Assembly (NCBI RefSeq): GCF_029439455.1
Contig: NZ_JAQFVG010000251.1
Location: forward strand, 43,170-107,169
Source: Caballeronia sp. BR00000012568055
GTDB taxonomy: Bacteria; Pseudomonadota; Gammaproteobacteria; Burkholderiales; Burkholderiaceae
Direction: 5' to 3'
Length of the DNA: 64,000 bases
Shown here one piece after another: positions 35,610-42,696 of the stretch (position 1 is the stretch's first letter; each line of letters opens with the position of its first letter). A program made the position numbers and the translations under genes. The notes under the pieces were generated by a model. The model ran no database searches. It saw only the letters and a program-made list of their open reading frames with translations, and had not been told where the DNA came from.

Positions 35610-35909
35610 ATGCTGAACCTCCGCACTGCTCCGTTGGCCGTCCTCGCTTTATCCGCTGCGGCGCTTATTTCTCTGCCGGTTGCATCGGCGCAGGCTCAGG
35701 ATGCGGGCGCATCCACGCCGAAGGAAGTTAGGAAGGCACAGCGCAAGGAAGCGCGCGCCAAGAAGAACGCCGAACTGAGCCAATTGGAAAAGAACGGCTA
35801 CAACCCGGCTGGCGAGCAGACCAACTATCCGCAGAACCTGCAAAACGCGCAGAAGAAGATCGACGCGCAGAAGGCGGGCAAGCCTGCGCCGGCTACGACT
35901 ACGCAGTAA
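35610..35909 (+). CDS. DUF4148 family secreted protein
   Basis: A 99-residue protein with a signal peptide (cleavage near A-Q-A-Q-D, residue 30) and a highly charged mature part, K-A-Q-R-K-E-A-R-A-K-K-N-A-E-L, then L-E-K-N-G-Y-N-P and Q-N-L-Q-N-A-Q-K-K. This is the pattern of DUF4148, a lineage-typical family in Burkholderiaceae with no known function. The ATG has a TTGGAGA ribosome site 6 bp upstream. A GC-rich stem-loop follows the stop. Confidence 0.85.
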   Translation: MLNLRTAPLAVLALSAAALISLPVASAQAQDAGASTPKEVRKAQRKEARAKKNAELSQLEKNGYNPAGEQTNYPQNLQNAQKKIDAQKAGKPAPATTTQ

Positions 35910-35917
35910 TGGACACT

Positions 35918-35943
35918 GCGCCCGCGTGGCATTCAGCGGGCGC
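35918..35943. terminator. Stem-loop between convergent DUF4148 and TpsB genes
   Basis: GCGCCCGC (35918-35925) and GCGGGCGC (35936-35943) form a perfect 8-bp stem between two convergent stop codons. No long T-tract follows on either strand. Confidence 0.55.
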
Positions 35944-35958
35944 TAACCTCGCAACAAC

Positions 35959-37674
35959 TCAATCCAGCTGATACGAGAACGTCGCGTTCACACGCGGACT
36001 TCTCGACGCGCTTTCTACAGGCGCATCACCCGTGGCCTTGGCCACGGACAAATCGAGCGAATAGTGCTTCGCATCGCTTACGCGAAAGCCGATCCCGACC
36101 GATGACAACTGCTTCGGATTCGCCGTGCCGCCATGCAGATACACCCGCGCGGCATCGACGGAAACGTAGGGCGTGAAAGTCTTCAGATACGTCATGCCGA
36201 TCACCACCGGCCGGTTCACCTCGAACGATGCGCCCCAGCCCGAATCGCCCGATACTTCGCCCGGCTGATAGCCCGCCGCGTAATGCTGCGCGCCGAACGA
36301 AACCTGCTCGGACGTGGGCAGCGTATCGGGCGAATACTGCCCGGTCGCCGATACGGCCGTGCCTATGCCGAACGGCCAGTCGTTGTTCTGCGTATAAGTC
36401 GCGCCCGTGCGCACGAAGGTGAGCGACACCGGATTCACCGGCGCATATCCAACGATATTCGTATCCGTTCCCTTCGATGCGCCGAGCACGTCGAACGCCT
36501 TCGCCACATTGACACTCATGCGCCGCGTCACGCCCGTACCGATGGCGGTGTAATCGAGCTGCAACTGCGTGACGCGGATTTGCGAATGCTGCGAGAGCAT
36601 CGGATTGCCTTCGACGACGGTATTCTTCAGCCGGTCCTGATCGTGCGATGCGTACAGCGTGGCCGTGCCGACCAGACTGCGCGTATTGGACAACATGAAC
36701 GGATACACCGCCGAAAACGCCAGCCTGTCGTTGACCACCGTCCGTTCGATATAGGACGGCAGGCCCGGATTATCGACCGGATGCCCGTAGTAATGCGAAG
36801 CATCGACCTTGGCGGTGAAGCCGTCCGTGCCGATCGGCAGCGTACCGTTCAACGCGTAGTAGGTCTGATCGTTTCGCCCCTTCGGCAGCAGCGCCGACGC
36901 ACTGAGCGATTCCCCCAGCCCCAGCATGCCGTTCTCGGTTGCGCTCAGCAAACCCTGCACGCCCGGATGATTGAAGTCGATCCCCGTACTCACGTTGAAC
37001 GGCTTGCGATCGACGTCCAGCGTGAGCGTGGCCGCGCCATCGGTGCTGGTCGGCGGCGCGACGGTGGCTTGCGTCTTCACGCCGGGAATCATGCCGAGCA
37101 CGTTGATATAGCGCTCGAAAGTCGCCTGCCGCAGCGGCCGGTCGGCACGCATGCGATCGGCCACGGCGCGAATGCGTTTCTCCGCCGCGCCAGCTTTGCC
37201 TTTGATGACGACATCGGCAACATAGCCTTCGACCACGGTCACGCGCACCACGCCGCCCTCGAAGGTTTGCGCCGGGATAAAGGCGAACGACAGCGCATAG
37301 CCTTGGTCCTTGTACATCTGCGTGACTTCGTTGGCCGTCTCGATCAGCTTGCCGATGGTGATGTCCTGACCGACCAGCGGCGTGAATCGTCCGGCTACAT
37401 CCTTGAACGGCAGCGTTTTGACGCCTTCGATCTGGACCTTGCTCGGCGTGATATGGCGTGCGAGCAGCGCATCGAGTGCGGAAGAGGGCTTCTGCACATC
37501 GACGGTCACGGTTGGAGTGGATGGCGCTTTGACCTGAGGCAGCGCGTCGAGCGGATTGCCGCCGACGGCCGGGCGCGGTGCGGCAGGAACGGTCTGCGAA
37601 TGTGCGATTTGGGCCGAGAAGGGCGCCGCCATAGCGGCAAGAAAGAGCGCCCGTTTCCAGTCACGGATCTGCAT
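35959..37674 (-). CDS. Second TpsB outer-membrane transporter (ShlB/FhaC/HecB family)
   Basis: A 571-residue protein with a signal peptide (about 25 residues) and a Pro-rich linker. A POTRA pair lies at about 75-215 (I-E-G-V-K-T-L-P-F-K-D-V; A-F-I-P-A-Q-T-F-E-G-G-V-V-R-V-T-V-V-E-G). A barrel of about 350 residues ends in the sequence F-S-Y-Q-L-D. The start ATG has a GAGGGAAA ribosome site. It clearly differs from the first TpsB, and in the barrel I do not see the V-R-G-Y motif; the corresponding region reads Q-P-G-E-V-S-G-D-S-G-W-G, an altered L6 region. No haemagglutinin-type TpsA lies beside it; the gene immediately upstream encodes the collagen-like lipoprotein, a candidate substrate. Confidence 0.85.
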   Translation of the reverse strand: MQIRDWKRALFLAAMAAPFSAQIAHSQTVPAAPRPAVGGNPLDALPQVKAPSTPTVTVDVQKPSSALDALLARHITPSKVQIEGVKTLPFKDVAGRFTPLVGQDITIGKLIETANEVTQMYKDQGYALSFAFIPAQTFEGGVVRVTVVEGYVADVVIKGKAGAAEKRIRAVADRMRADRPLRQATFERYINVLGMIPGVKTQATVAPPTSTDGAATLTLDVDRKPFNVSTGIDFNHPGVQGLLSATENGMLGLGESLSASALLPKGRNDQTYYALNGTLPIGTDGFTAKVDASHYYGHPVDNPGLPSYIERTVVNDRLAFSAVYPFMLSNTRSLVGTATLYASHDQDRLKNTVVEGNPMLSQHSQIRVTQLQLDYTAIGTGVTRRMSVNVAKAFDVLGASKGTDTNIVGYAPVNPVSLTFVRTGATYTQNNDWPFGIGTAVSATGQYSPDTLPTSEQVSFGAQHYAAGYQPGEVSGDSGWGASFEVNRPVVIGMTYLKTFTPYVSVDAARVYLHGGTANPKQLSSVGIGFRVSDAKHYSLDLSVAKATGDAPVESASRSPRVNATFSYQLD

Positions 37675-37737
37675 GGTGTTTCCCTCGATTTCGATGTCGC
37701 GAGAACGTCGTGCGTTCTTCGTCGTTTGTGTTGTGCT

Positions 37738-37758
37738 GCAGTTACGTGCGGCAGTTAC
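37738..37758 (-). promoter_or_regulatory. GTAACTGC direct repeat upstream of the second TpsB
   Basis: On the minus strand GTAACTGC occurs twice, 13 bp apart, 64-84 bp before the start codon. Related GTAAC elements precede the collagen-like gene and the EAL gene in the same orientation. Confidence 0.35.
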
Positions 37759-37788
37759 TTCGGATTCCAACGTATTTATCGTCGATAC

Positions 37789-37829
37789 ACCGGGCGGCGT
37801 GGCCGTTGGCTCGGCCTTACCCGCCCGGT
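37789..37829. terminator. Intercistronic stem-loop between collagen-like and TpsB genes
   Basis: ACCGGGCGG and CCGCCCGGT form a perfect 9-bp outer stem with an inner GGCC/GGCC pair. It sits just after the stop of the collagen-like gene and could limit read-through into the TpsB gene. Confidence 0.5.
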
Positions 37830-37843
37830 TTTACTTCTGCGCT

Positions 37844-39610
37844 TTAGCGGTTCTTGCTGCCCAGGACGCCTCCGACCAGCGTGCCGACCGTACCGAGCAG
37901 GCCGCCGCCGTTCGCGGTGCCGCCCGTGCCCGACGTGCCACCCGACGACGATGACAGGCCCGTGGCCGGAGCTGTCGTTTGATTGGTCGCCACCGTGACG
38001 CCGAGGCCTGCCGTGACCGTCGTCACCGTGCCGAGCACGCCGCCTGAGGGCGCCGTGCCGCCCGATCCCGGCGATGTCGCCGCGCCCGTCAGGCCGCTGA
38101 CCAGACCGGTGACCGGCGCAAGAATGCCGCCCGCACCCGTGCTGCCCGGACCTGTGCCAGAACCTGTGCCAGAACCTGTGCCTGAGCCTGTGCCCGTGCC
38201 GCCCGTCGTGCTGCTGAGCGCGCCCGTCACGCCGCTGAGCAGACCCGTGACCGGCGCAAGCACGCCGGTGCTCGATCCCGTGCCGCCGGTCGCGCCGCCC
38301 GTTGCGCCCGTCAGTGCGCCGACCACGCCGGTCACCGGCGCAAGAATGCCGCCCGCGCCTGCGCCCGTAACCGTACCGCCGAGTCCGCCCGTCAGTCCGC
38401 CGACAAGACTCGTCACCGGCGCGAGCACGCCCGAAGCGGAACCGCCCGTCACGCCGCTCACCAGACCCGTCACCGGTGCCAGGATGCCGCCCGCGCCCGT
38501 GCCGCCACCGGTCACGCCGCCGAGAATGCCGGTGATCGGCGCGAGCGGATTGCTGCCCGAATTGCCATTGACCAGCCCGCCCGCCGTCGAAACCGTCTGT
38601 CCCGTCGATGAAACCAGCGTGCCCAGACCGCTCGTGAGCGCATTGCCACCCGAAGCCGAGATGTTCTTGCCGGTGGTATCGAGCGCGCCGCCAAGCGATG
38701 TCAGCAGGTTGTTGACCGGCTGGCCGAGACCCGTGGCCGCGCCGACCGTTTGCGTCGTCGAGCCGACGAGCGATGTGATCGGCGTGATGGCCTGACTCAC
38801 GGCTTGCGTGACCTGCGTGACCGGCGCGCTGCTGAGCGACTGGCCGACCACACCGCCGGTCTGATCGACCGCGTTCCCCACGATGCCGACGATCGCGCCC
38901 ACCGGCGTCGTCACCGGCGCGAGCGGCGACAGCGTGCCGGTGCCCAGGCTCTGCACCAGCGTGCCCGCGCTCGAAACGGCATCGCCCGTCTTCGATACGA
39001 CGCCGCCCAGACTCGAGACCGTGGTGCCGACCGGATTCGTCGACGAACCAATCGTGCCGAGCCCGGCCGATACGCCGTCGCCGAGCGTGGACACAGCCGC
39101 GCCAAGATTCGATACGGTGTCGCCTGCGGCTTTCGTGGTGCCCGCGCTGACGACGGGCGTCGTGCTCGTGCCGATGGTCGTGCCCAGGCCCGATACCGTA
39201 TCGCCCAGTGCGGACACCACGTTGCCGGTCTTGTCGGCGACCGCTGCGACCGGCTGGACCGGAGTGGTTCCGGTGCCGCCGCCCGTGCCGCCGTTACCAC
39301 CACTCCCCCCGCCACTTCCTCCACCACCGGTGCCGCCCGTGCCGCCTGTGCTGCCCGTGCTGCCGGTCGTGGTCCCCGAAGTTCCGCCCGTTCCAGTGCC
39401 TGTACCTGTGCCCGTATCCGTGCCGCCACCCGCGCCGCCCGTTCCGCCGTTATCAGATGAGATCGTGCCGGCGCCCGCGCCGCTGCTGCCGGTCGCGCCC
39501 TTGCTGATCGATCCCGAGCCGCCGCACGCGGCCAGTGACAACAGACTCGCCGCCGCAGCCGCGATGATTGTGGTGCGCAGCGTGACGCGCGCGATATCTC
39601 TCGTATTCAT
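37844..39610 (-). CDS. Collagen-like repeat lipoprotein
   Basis: A 588-residue protein with a lipoprotein signal (L-L-S-L-A-A-C near residue 29; the +2 residue is Gly). A Gly/Thr/Ser-rich low-complexity stretch spans about residues 30-115. The rest repeats patterns such as V-S-x-L-G and I-L-A-P-V-T-G-L-V-S-G-V-T-G many times. It is of the type annotated in Burkholderia as collagen-like triple helix repeat protein, though strict G-x-y runs are limited and the long part looks more like a hydrophobic beta- or coil-forming repeat. It probably forms a surface or matrix fibre. It sits between a TpsB gene and a divergent Tad pilus locus. The start at 39610 was chosen because the leader begins there. 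Confidence 0.75.
   Translation of the reverse strand: MNTRDIARVTLRTTIIAAAAASLLSLAACGGSGSISKGATGSSGAGAGTISSDNGGTGGAGGGTDTGTGTGTGTGGTSGTTTGSTGSTGGTGGTGGGGSGGGSGGNGGTGGGTGTTPVQPVAAVADKTGNVVSALGDTVSGLGTTIGTSTTPVVSAGTTKAAGDTVSNLGAAVSTLGDGVSAGLGTIGSSTNPVGTTVSSLGGVVSKTGDAVSSAGTLVQSLGTGTLSPLAPVTTPVGAIVGIVGNAVDQTGGVVGQSLSSAPVTQVTQAVSQAITPITSLVGSTTQTVGAATGLGQPVNNLLTSLGGALDTTGKNISASGGNALTSGLGTLVSSTGQTVSTAGGLVNGNSGSNPLAPITGILGGVTGGGTGAGGILAPVTGLVSGVTGGSASGVLAPVTSLVGGLTGGLGGTVTGAGAGGILAPVTGVVGALTGATGGATGGTGSSTGVLAPVTGLLSGVTGALSSTTGGTGTGSGTGSGTGSGTGPGSTGAGGILAPVTGLVSGLTGAATSPGSGGTAPSGGVLGTVTTVTAGLGVTVATNQTTAPATGLSSSSGGTSGTGGTANGGGLLGTVGTLVGGVLGSKNR
38152..38200. repeat. 12-bp simple tandem repeat in the collagen-like gene
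   Basis: Units related to CCTGTGCCAGAA repeat about four times and encode a G-T-G-S-G-T-G-S run. Such a tract can change length by slippage without shifting the frame. Confidence 0.6.
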
Positions 39611-39810
39611 GTTCGGCCCTCGTATGTTTTGTTTGAACGACGGCCGATTTATTGCGAGAGCCGTGCCATCACGCCAAACCACGCCAAACGATTGCGGCGC
39701 GCGGGTCTCGAAACAGGTAAAAAATCCTTATGCGATGCGGCTTTAACGAATGCTCAGGATGCCGGAAGGATGCGCGCAAGACACGCGGGCGAAGAGGGAA
39801 AACACGTTCT

Positions 39811-39855
39811 CGTAACGTTACGAAGCAAGGGGCGCGTTACGGTTGATCGCGTTAC
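39811..39855 (-). promoter_or_regulatory. CGTAACGTTACG palindrome plus two GTAACGC half-sites
   Basis: The palindrome (39811-39822) is perfect over 12 bp. Two further copies of the half-site, read GTAACGC on the minus strand, end at 39840 and 39855. The cluster starts about 200 bp upstream of the collagen-like gene. Confidence 0.45.
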
Positions 39856-40049
39856 ATCGAATAAGGGGAAAGAGTTTCATGACGGCTATCAGCAATATCG
39901 ACGAATAAGACGTTAATCGGCGATAAGCTAATTACGCACCGTGCGGGATAACAACCAGGTAACGAGAAATTCAATCGAATCAGGGTGCAATCGGGGCGGA
40001 ACTGCGGGCGTCGTGTGTCGCTACTAGTACAACTACTGTCAGATGATTA

Positions 40050-40078
40050 TTGATTTTGAGATATGTCTGGGTTATAAA
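40050..40078 (+). promoter_or_regulatory. Sigma-70-like promoter of flp
   Basis: TTGATT (40050-40055), a 17-bp spacer and TATAAA (40073-40078) make a reasonable promoter. It implies a leader of about 200 nt before flp, containing the stem-loop at 40183-40234. Confidence 0.45.
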
Positions 40079-40182
40079 TTCACAAAAGCGGATTCTTCTT
40101 TCGGCAAACGGTGCGGGAGGGGTTATCGAAGCTAAAACGAAGCAAACATAAAACAAACTGAGAGAAAACGTGGATTTGAAAT

Positions 40183-40234
40183 GCCGCTTAATAAGCGTGC
40201 GTTGCGGGTGACGCAGGCATGCTTATTAAGCGGC
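40183..40234. promoter_or_regulatory. 18-bp inverted repeat in the flp leader
   Basis: GCCGCTTAATAAGCGTGC (40183-40200) and its inverted copy (40217-40234) match at 17 of 18 positions around a 16-nt loop. In RNA this is a very stable hairpin ending 52 nt before the flp start codon; in DNA it could be a dimer-binding operator. Confidence 0.65.
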
Positions 40235-40286
40235 AAGGATAAACACGTCAATAGGCCAAAGATTCACCATTCCGAGGGCAACACAA

Positions 40287-40460
40287 ATGAAAGCGACCGT
40301 TCTGCAGTTCCTCCGCGACCGCCGTGGCATTACCGCGATCGAATATGGTTTGATTGCCGGTGTATTGGCATTAGGCATCATGGCGGCCGTGGGGGACGTC
40401 GCGACTCAACTTTCCAGCACGTTCGAAGCCATCAAGACCGAATTGGCCAGCCACAGCTAA
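40287..40460 (+). CDS. flp: Flp type IVb pilin
   Basis: A 57-residue major pilin precursor, read directly from the sequence. It begins M-K-A-T-V-L-Q-F-L-R-D-R-R-G and has the Flp processing site G followed by I-T-A-I-E-Y-G-L-I, then a hydrophobic helix (I-A-G-V-L-A-L-G-I-M-A-A-V). The conserved E-Y pair and its position fit cleavage by the TadV peptidase encoded next. It is first in the Tad locus, and two stem-loops separate it from tadV, which would let the abundant pilin be made in excess. The start ATG lies 11 bp after a CGAGGG sequence. Confidence 0.93.
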   Translation: MKATVLQFLRDRRGITAIEYGLIAGVLALGIMAAVGDVATQLSSTFEAIKTELASHS

Positions 40461-40472
40461 AAGCGTCCTCGA

Positions 40473-40497
40473 ATCCCGAGCTTAATCGGCTCGGGAT
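40473..40497. terminator. Stem-loop after flp
   Basis: ATCCCGAGC and GCTCGGGAT form a perfect 9-bp stem 12 bp after the flp stop, followed by ATTTAATT. It could act as partial terminator or 3' stabiliser of the pilin message. Confidence 0.65.
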
Positions 40498-40524
40498 ATT
40501 TAATTCACGGAAAGTGATTTGATC

Positions 40525-40561
40525 CGCGCCGGAGCAATCCGGCGCGCGGGGATTTCTTTTT
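40525..40561 (+). terminator. Rho-independent terminator between flp and tadV
   Basis: CGCGCCGGA-gcaa-TCCGGCGCG is a perfect 9-bp stem with a GCAA tetraloop, followed within a few bases by ATTTCTTTTT. It is the second of two stems after flp. Confidence 0.75.
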
Positions 40562-40664
40562 GCTCACGCATCAGCATTAAAACGTCTTCGATTAACCGTT
40601 CGTTTAATCGAATACGTTTTGCCTCACCTGCTGCTTTTGCCTTACCTGCCGATCGTGCGCCGTC

Positions 40665-41159
40665 ATGCTTTCATTTGAAAACGCGATTCTCGTCGCCTGG
40701 GCGCTCGCAGTCGCTTTATCCGACTGCCGGCGCAGGTCGATACCCAATTCGCTCGTATTGGCGGGCGGGCTGTCCGCGCTCGCCTTCGCGGCGTGGCGCG
40801 CGTCCCCATTCGATATCACGCTGGAAAGCGCGCTGCTCGGCACCGCCGCCGGTTTCGCGGCGCTGCTGCCGTTCTACCTGCTCAATATGATGGGCGCCGC
40901 CGATATCAAACTCTTCGCCGCCGTCGGCGCATGGTGCGGACCGCATGCGTTGCTCGGTATCTGGATGGCGGCGAGTCTGGCGGCTTTCGTCCACGCGCTG
41001 ATTTTGCTGGCGCGCCGAATTCCAATATTCCAGATACGCGATTTTCCCGCCGATACTTCAGCCGCCGAATATCGTCGATCAAGTACGCCTTTCGGCGCGC
41101 TGCTCGCGTGCGCGGTGATCGCGCATCTCGCGCTGCATGCGCTGGAGAATCCGTCATGA
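40665..41159 (+). CDS. cpaA: A24 prepilin peptidase TadV/CpaA
   Basis: A 164-residue integral membrane aspartyl protease. Its two catalytic aspartates are recognisable: D20 in S-D-C-R-R-R-S-I-P-N and D80 in G-A-A-D-I-K (GxxDxK). The short length, lacking the methyltransferase domain, is typical of TadV. It removes the leader of Flp and of the TadE/TadG-type pseudopilins. Its stop overlaps the tadE start (ATGA). Confidence 0.93.
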   Translation: MLSFENAILVAWALAVALSDCRRRSIPNSLVLAGGLSALAFAAWRASPFDITLESALLGTAAGFAALLPFYLLNMMGAADIKLFAAVGAWCGPHALLGIWMAASLAAFVHALILLARRIPIFQIRDFPADTSAAEYRRSSTPFGALLACAVIAHLALHALENPS

Positions 41160-41629
41160 AGCGCAGGCCGATTCCTTTAGGCCGCCAAAAGCAGCGACAG
41201 CGCGGCAGCATGGCGGTCGAATTCGCGATCATCTTTCCGCTCTTTTTCTATGTGTTCTACGCGATCGTCACCTACAGCCTGATCTTCGTCGCGCAGCAAT
41301 CGCTGACGCTGGCGGCGGAAGAGGGCGCGCGCGCGGCGCTGCGGTATCAGACCGGCGCGAGCACCGTCGCTCAGTCGCTCGCGTTGCGCAGCACGGCTGC
41401 CTGCCAGACCGCGCAAAACCTGACCAACTGGCTGTCGAGCCTCGCGCAATGCACCGCGACGCCCGCCGCCTGTACCTACAACGCCAGCTTGTCGTGCATC
41501 CAGGTCACGCTCAACTACGCCTATTCGACCAACCCGCTGGTGCCGACGCTGCCGCTTTTGAGTCTCGCGCTGCCATCGGCGCTGCAGGCCAATGCAATGG
41601 TCCAGCTCGATCCGAACAACGTGCTATGA
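41156..41629 (+). CDS. tadE: TadE-like pseudopilin
   Basis: A 157-residue protein with a short basic N-terminus, then R-G-S-M-A-V-E-F-A-I-I-F-P-L-F-F, the TadE-type processing site and hydrophobic helix with the conserved Glu. A C-terminal periplasmic region with four cysteines follows, probably forming disulfides. The ATG overlaps the tadV stop codon. Minor pseudopilins of this family are needed for Flp pilus assembly. Confidence 0.9.
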   Translation: MKRRPIPLGRQKQRQRGSMAVEFAIIFPLFFYVFYAIVTYSLIFVAQQSLTLAAEEGARAALRYQTGASTVAQSLALRSTAACQTAQNLTNWLSSLAQCTATPAACTYNASLSCIQVTLNYAYSTNPLVPTLPLLSLALPSALQANAMVQLDPNNVL

Positions 41630-41659
41630 GCACGCGCCGCACTCATTTCATTTGATGCC

Positions 41660-42661
41660 ATGGCCAACGTCACCCGCACACTCGCAATCCTGTTTTTCAC
41701 GCTGGCCGTCGCGCTCGGCGTATTCGCCTTCACGCTGGCGCGCTCGCCCGATGCGCGTCCGGACCGCGCGTCCGCGCCGGGTGAATCGCAGGCGCTCGAC
41801 GCCAATCGGCATCTCGTGCCGGTGGTGATCGCCGCACGCGATCTACGCGCGGGCCAGTCGCTCGATGCGTCGGCGCTGACCGTGCGCATGCAGGCCGAAA
41901 CCGCGCCCGGCGCGTTCAACGATATCAACGCGCTCACCGGCCGCGTGACGCGCGCCGCCGTCGCACAAGGCGCGCCGCTCACCGAAGACGCGCTGTCCAC
42001 CGGTCTCGCCGATGTCGTCGCGCCCGGCGAACGCGCAGTCGCCGTGCAGATCGACGAAACCAACGCGGTAGGCAACTACGTGCGTCCGGGCAATTTCGTC
42101 GATGTGTTCTTCACGCTCAAGCGCGAAAACGGCGGCACGAACAACGACGCCGAGATTGCATCGACACAGGCGCGGCTGCTGTTGTCGAAGGTGCGTGTGC
42201 TGAGCGTGGGCAGCACGGCGGTCGGCGGCGCGGATACGAATGCGAATGCCGGTGCGAACGGTGCAAACGGCGTGACCAACGCGAACGCCGCGAACCCCAA
42301 CATCCCCGTGAATCGCACGGTAGCCGGCCGCCCCGCCGTGCTCGCCATCCGCACCGCCGATGTCGATGCTCTCACGCTCGCGGAAAACGCAGGCCGCATC
42401 GTGCTCGCGCTGCGCAATCCCGACGATGACGAAGCCGCACCTCCGCAAGCCTTCACGCCGCTGGTTCAGACCGGCGCGGACAAGAACGGCGCGACGCTGG
42501 CCGCAGCGGGGGTATCGCTGAGTGCGCTGGCGGCGGCGCATGTGACGCGGGAACGCGCGCCGGTGCGCGCTGCATCGCCTGCGCCGGTTCAGCGCGCCGC
42601 GCCGCGTGGCGACGATATCGAAGTGATTCGCGGCGGCCGCGTGGAACGCACCGCATCCTGA
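41660..42661 (+). CDS. cpaB: Flp pilus assembly protein CpaB/RcpC
   Basis: A 333-residue protein with one N-terminal membrane helix and a SAF domain (V-P-V-V-I-A-A-R-D-L-R-A-G-Q, residues about 50-115), then the CpaB core (V-A-V-Q-I-D-E-T-N-A-V-G-N-Y-V-R-P-G-N-F-V-D-V). It also carries an Asn/Ala/Gly-rich insert (N-A-N-A-G-A-N-G-A-N-G) near residue 195. CpaB is a periplasmic component beside the secretin, and SAF domains are thought to contact peptidoglycan. Confidence 0.92.
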   Translation: MANVTRTLAILFFTLAVALGVFAFTLARSPDARPDRASAPGESQALDANRHLVPVVIAARDLRAGQSLDASALTVRMQAETAPGAFNDINALTGRVTRAAVAQGAPLTEDALSTGLADVVAPGERAVAVQIDETNAVGNYVRPGNFVDVFFTLKRENGGTNNDAEIASTQARLLLSKVRVLSVGSTAVGGADTNANAGANGANGVTNANAANPNIPVNRTVAGRPAVLAIRTADVDALTLAENAGRIVLALRNPDDDEAAPPQAFTPLVQTGADKNGATLAAAGVSLSALAAAHVTRERAPVRAASPAPVQRAAPRGDDIEVIRGGRVERTAS

Positions 42662-42696
42662 ATCGAAGCAAGCCCAGCAGGTATGAATAAATCACA

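Larger units (their letters stand above)
39611..40286. other. 676-bp AT-richer divergent control region between collagen-like gene and flp
   Basis: No convincing gene is seen here; open frames across it have no coding character. It holds a perfect 12-bp palindrome with GTTAC repeats, a sigma-70-like promoter and a long stem-loop (listed separately). Base composition is clearly more AT-rich than the flanking genes, as expected for a large control region of surface-structure genes. Confidence 0.6.

Noticed and set aside
39629..39916. A 95-codon plus-strand open frame in the divergent region before flp
   Set aside because: It has no family resemblance, an arginine/lysine-rich random-looking product and overlaps control elements.
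40171..40184. A sigma-54-like TGG-N9-GC sequence upstream of flp
   Set aside because: The GG to GC spacing is one base short of the required 10, and the flanks do not fit the consensus.
40181..40522. A 113-codon plus-strand open frame across the leader hairpin and flp
   Set aside because: It overlaps flp in another frame; the Flp pilin frame is certain and this product resembles nothing.
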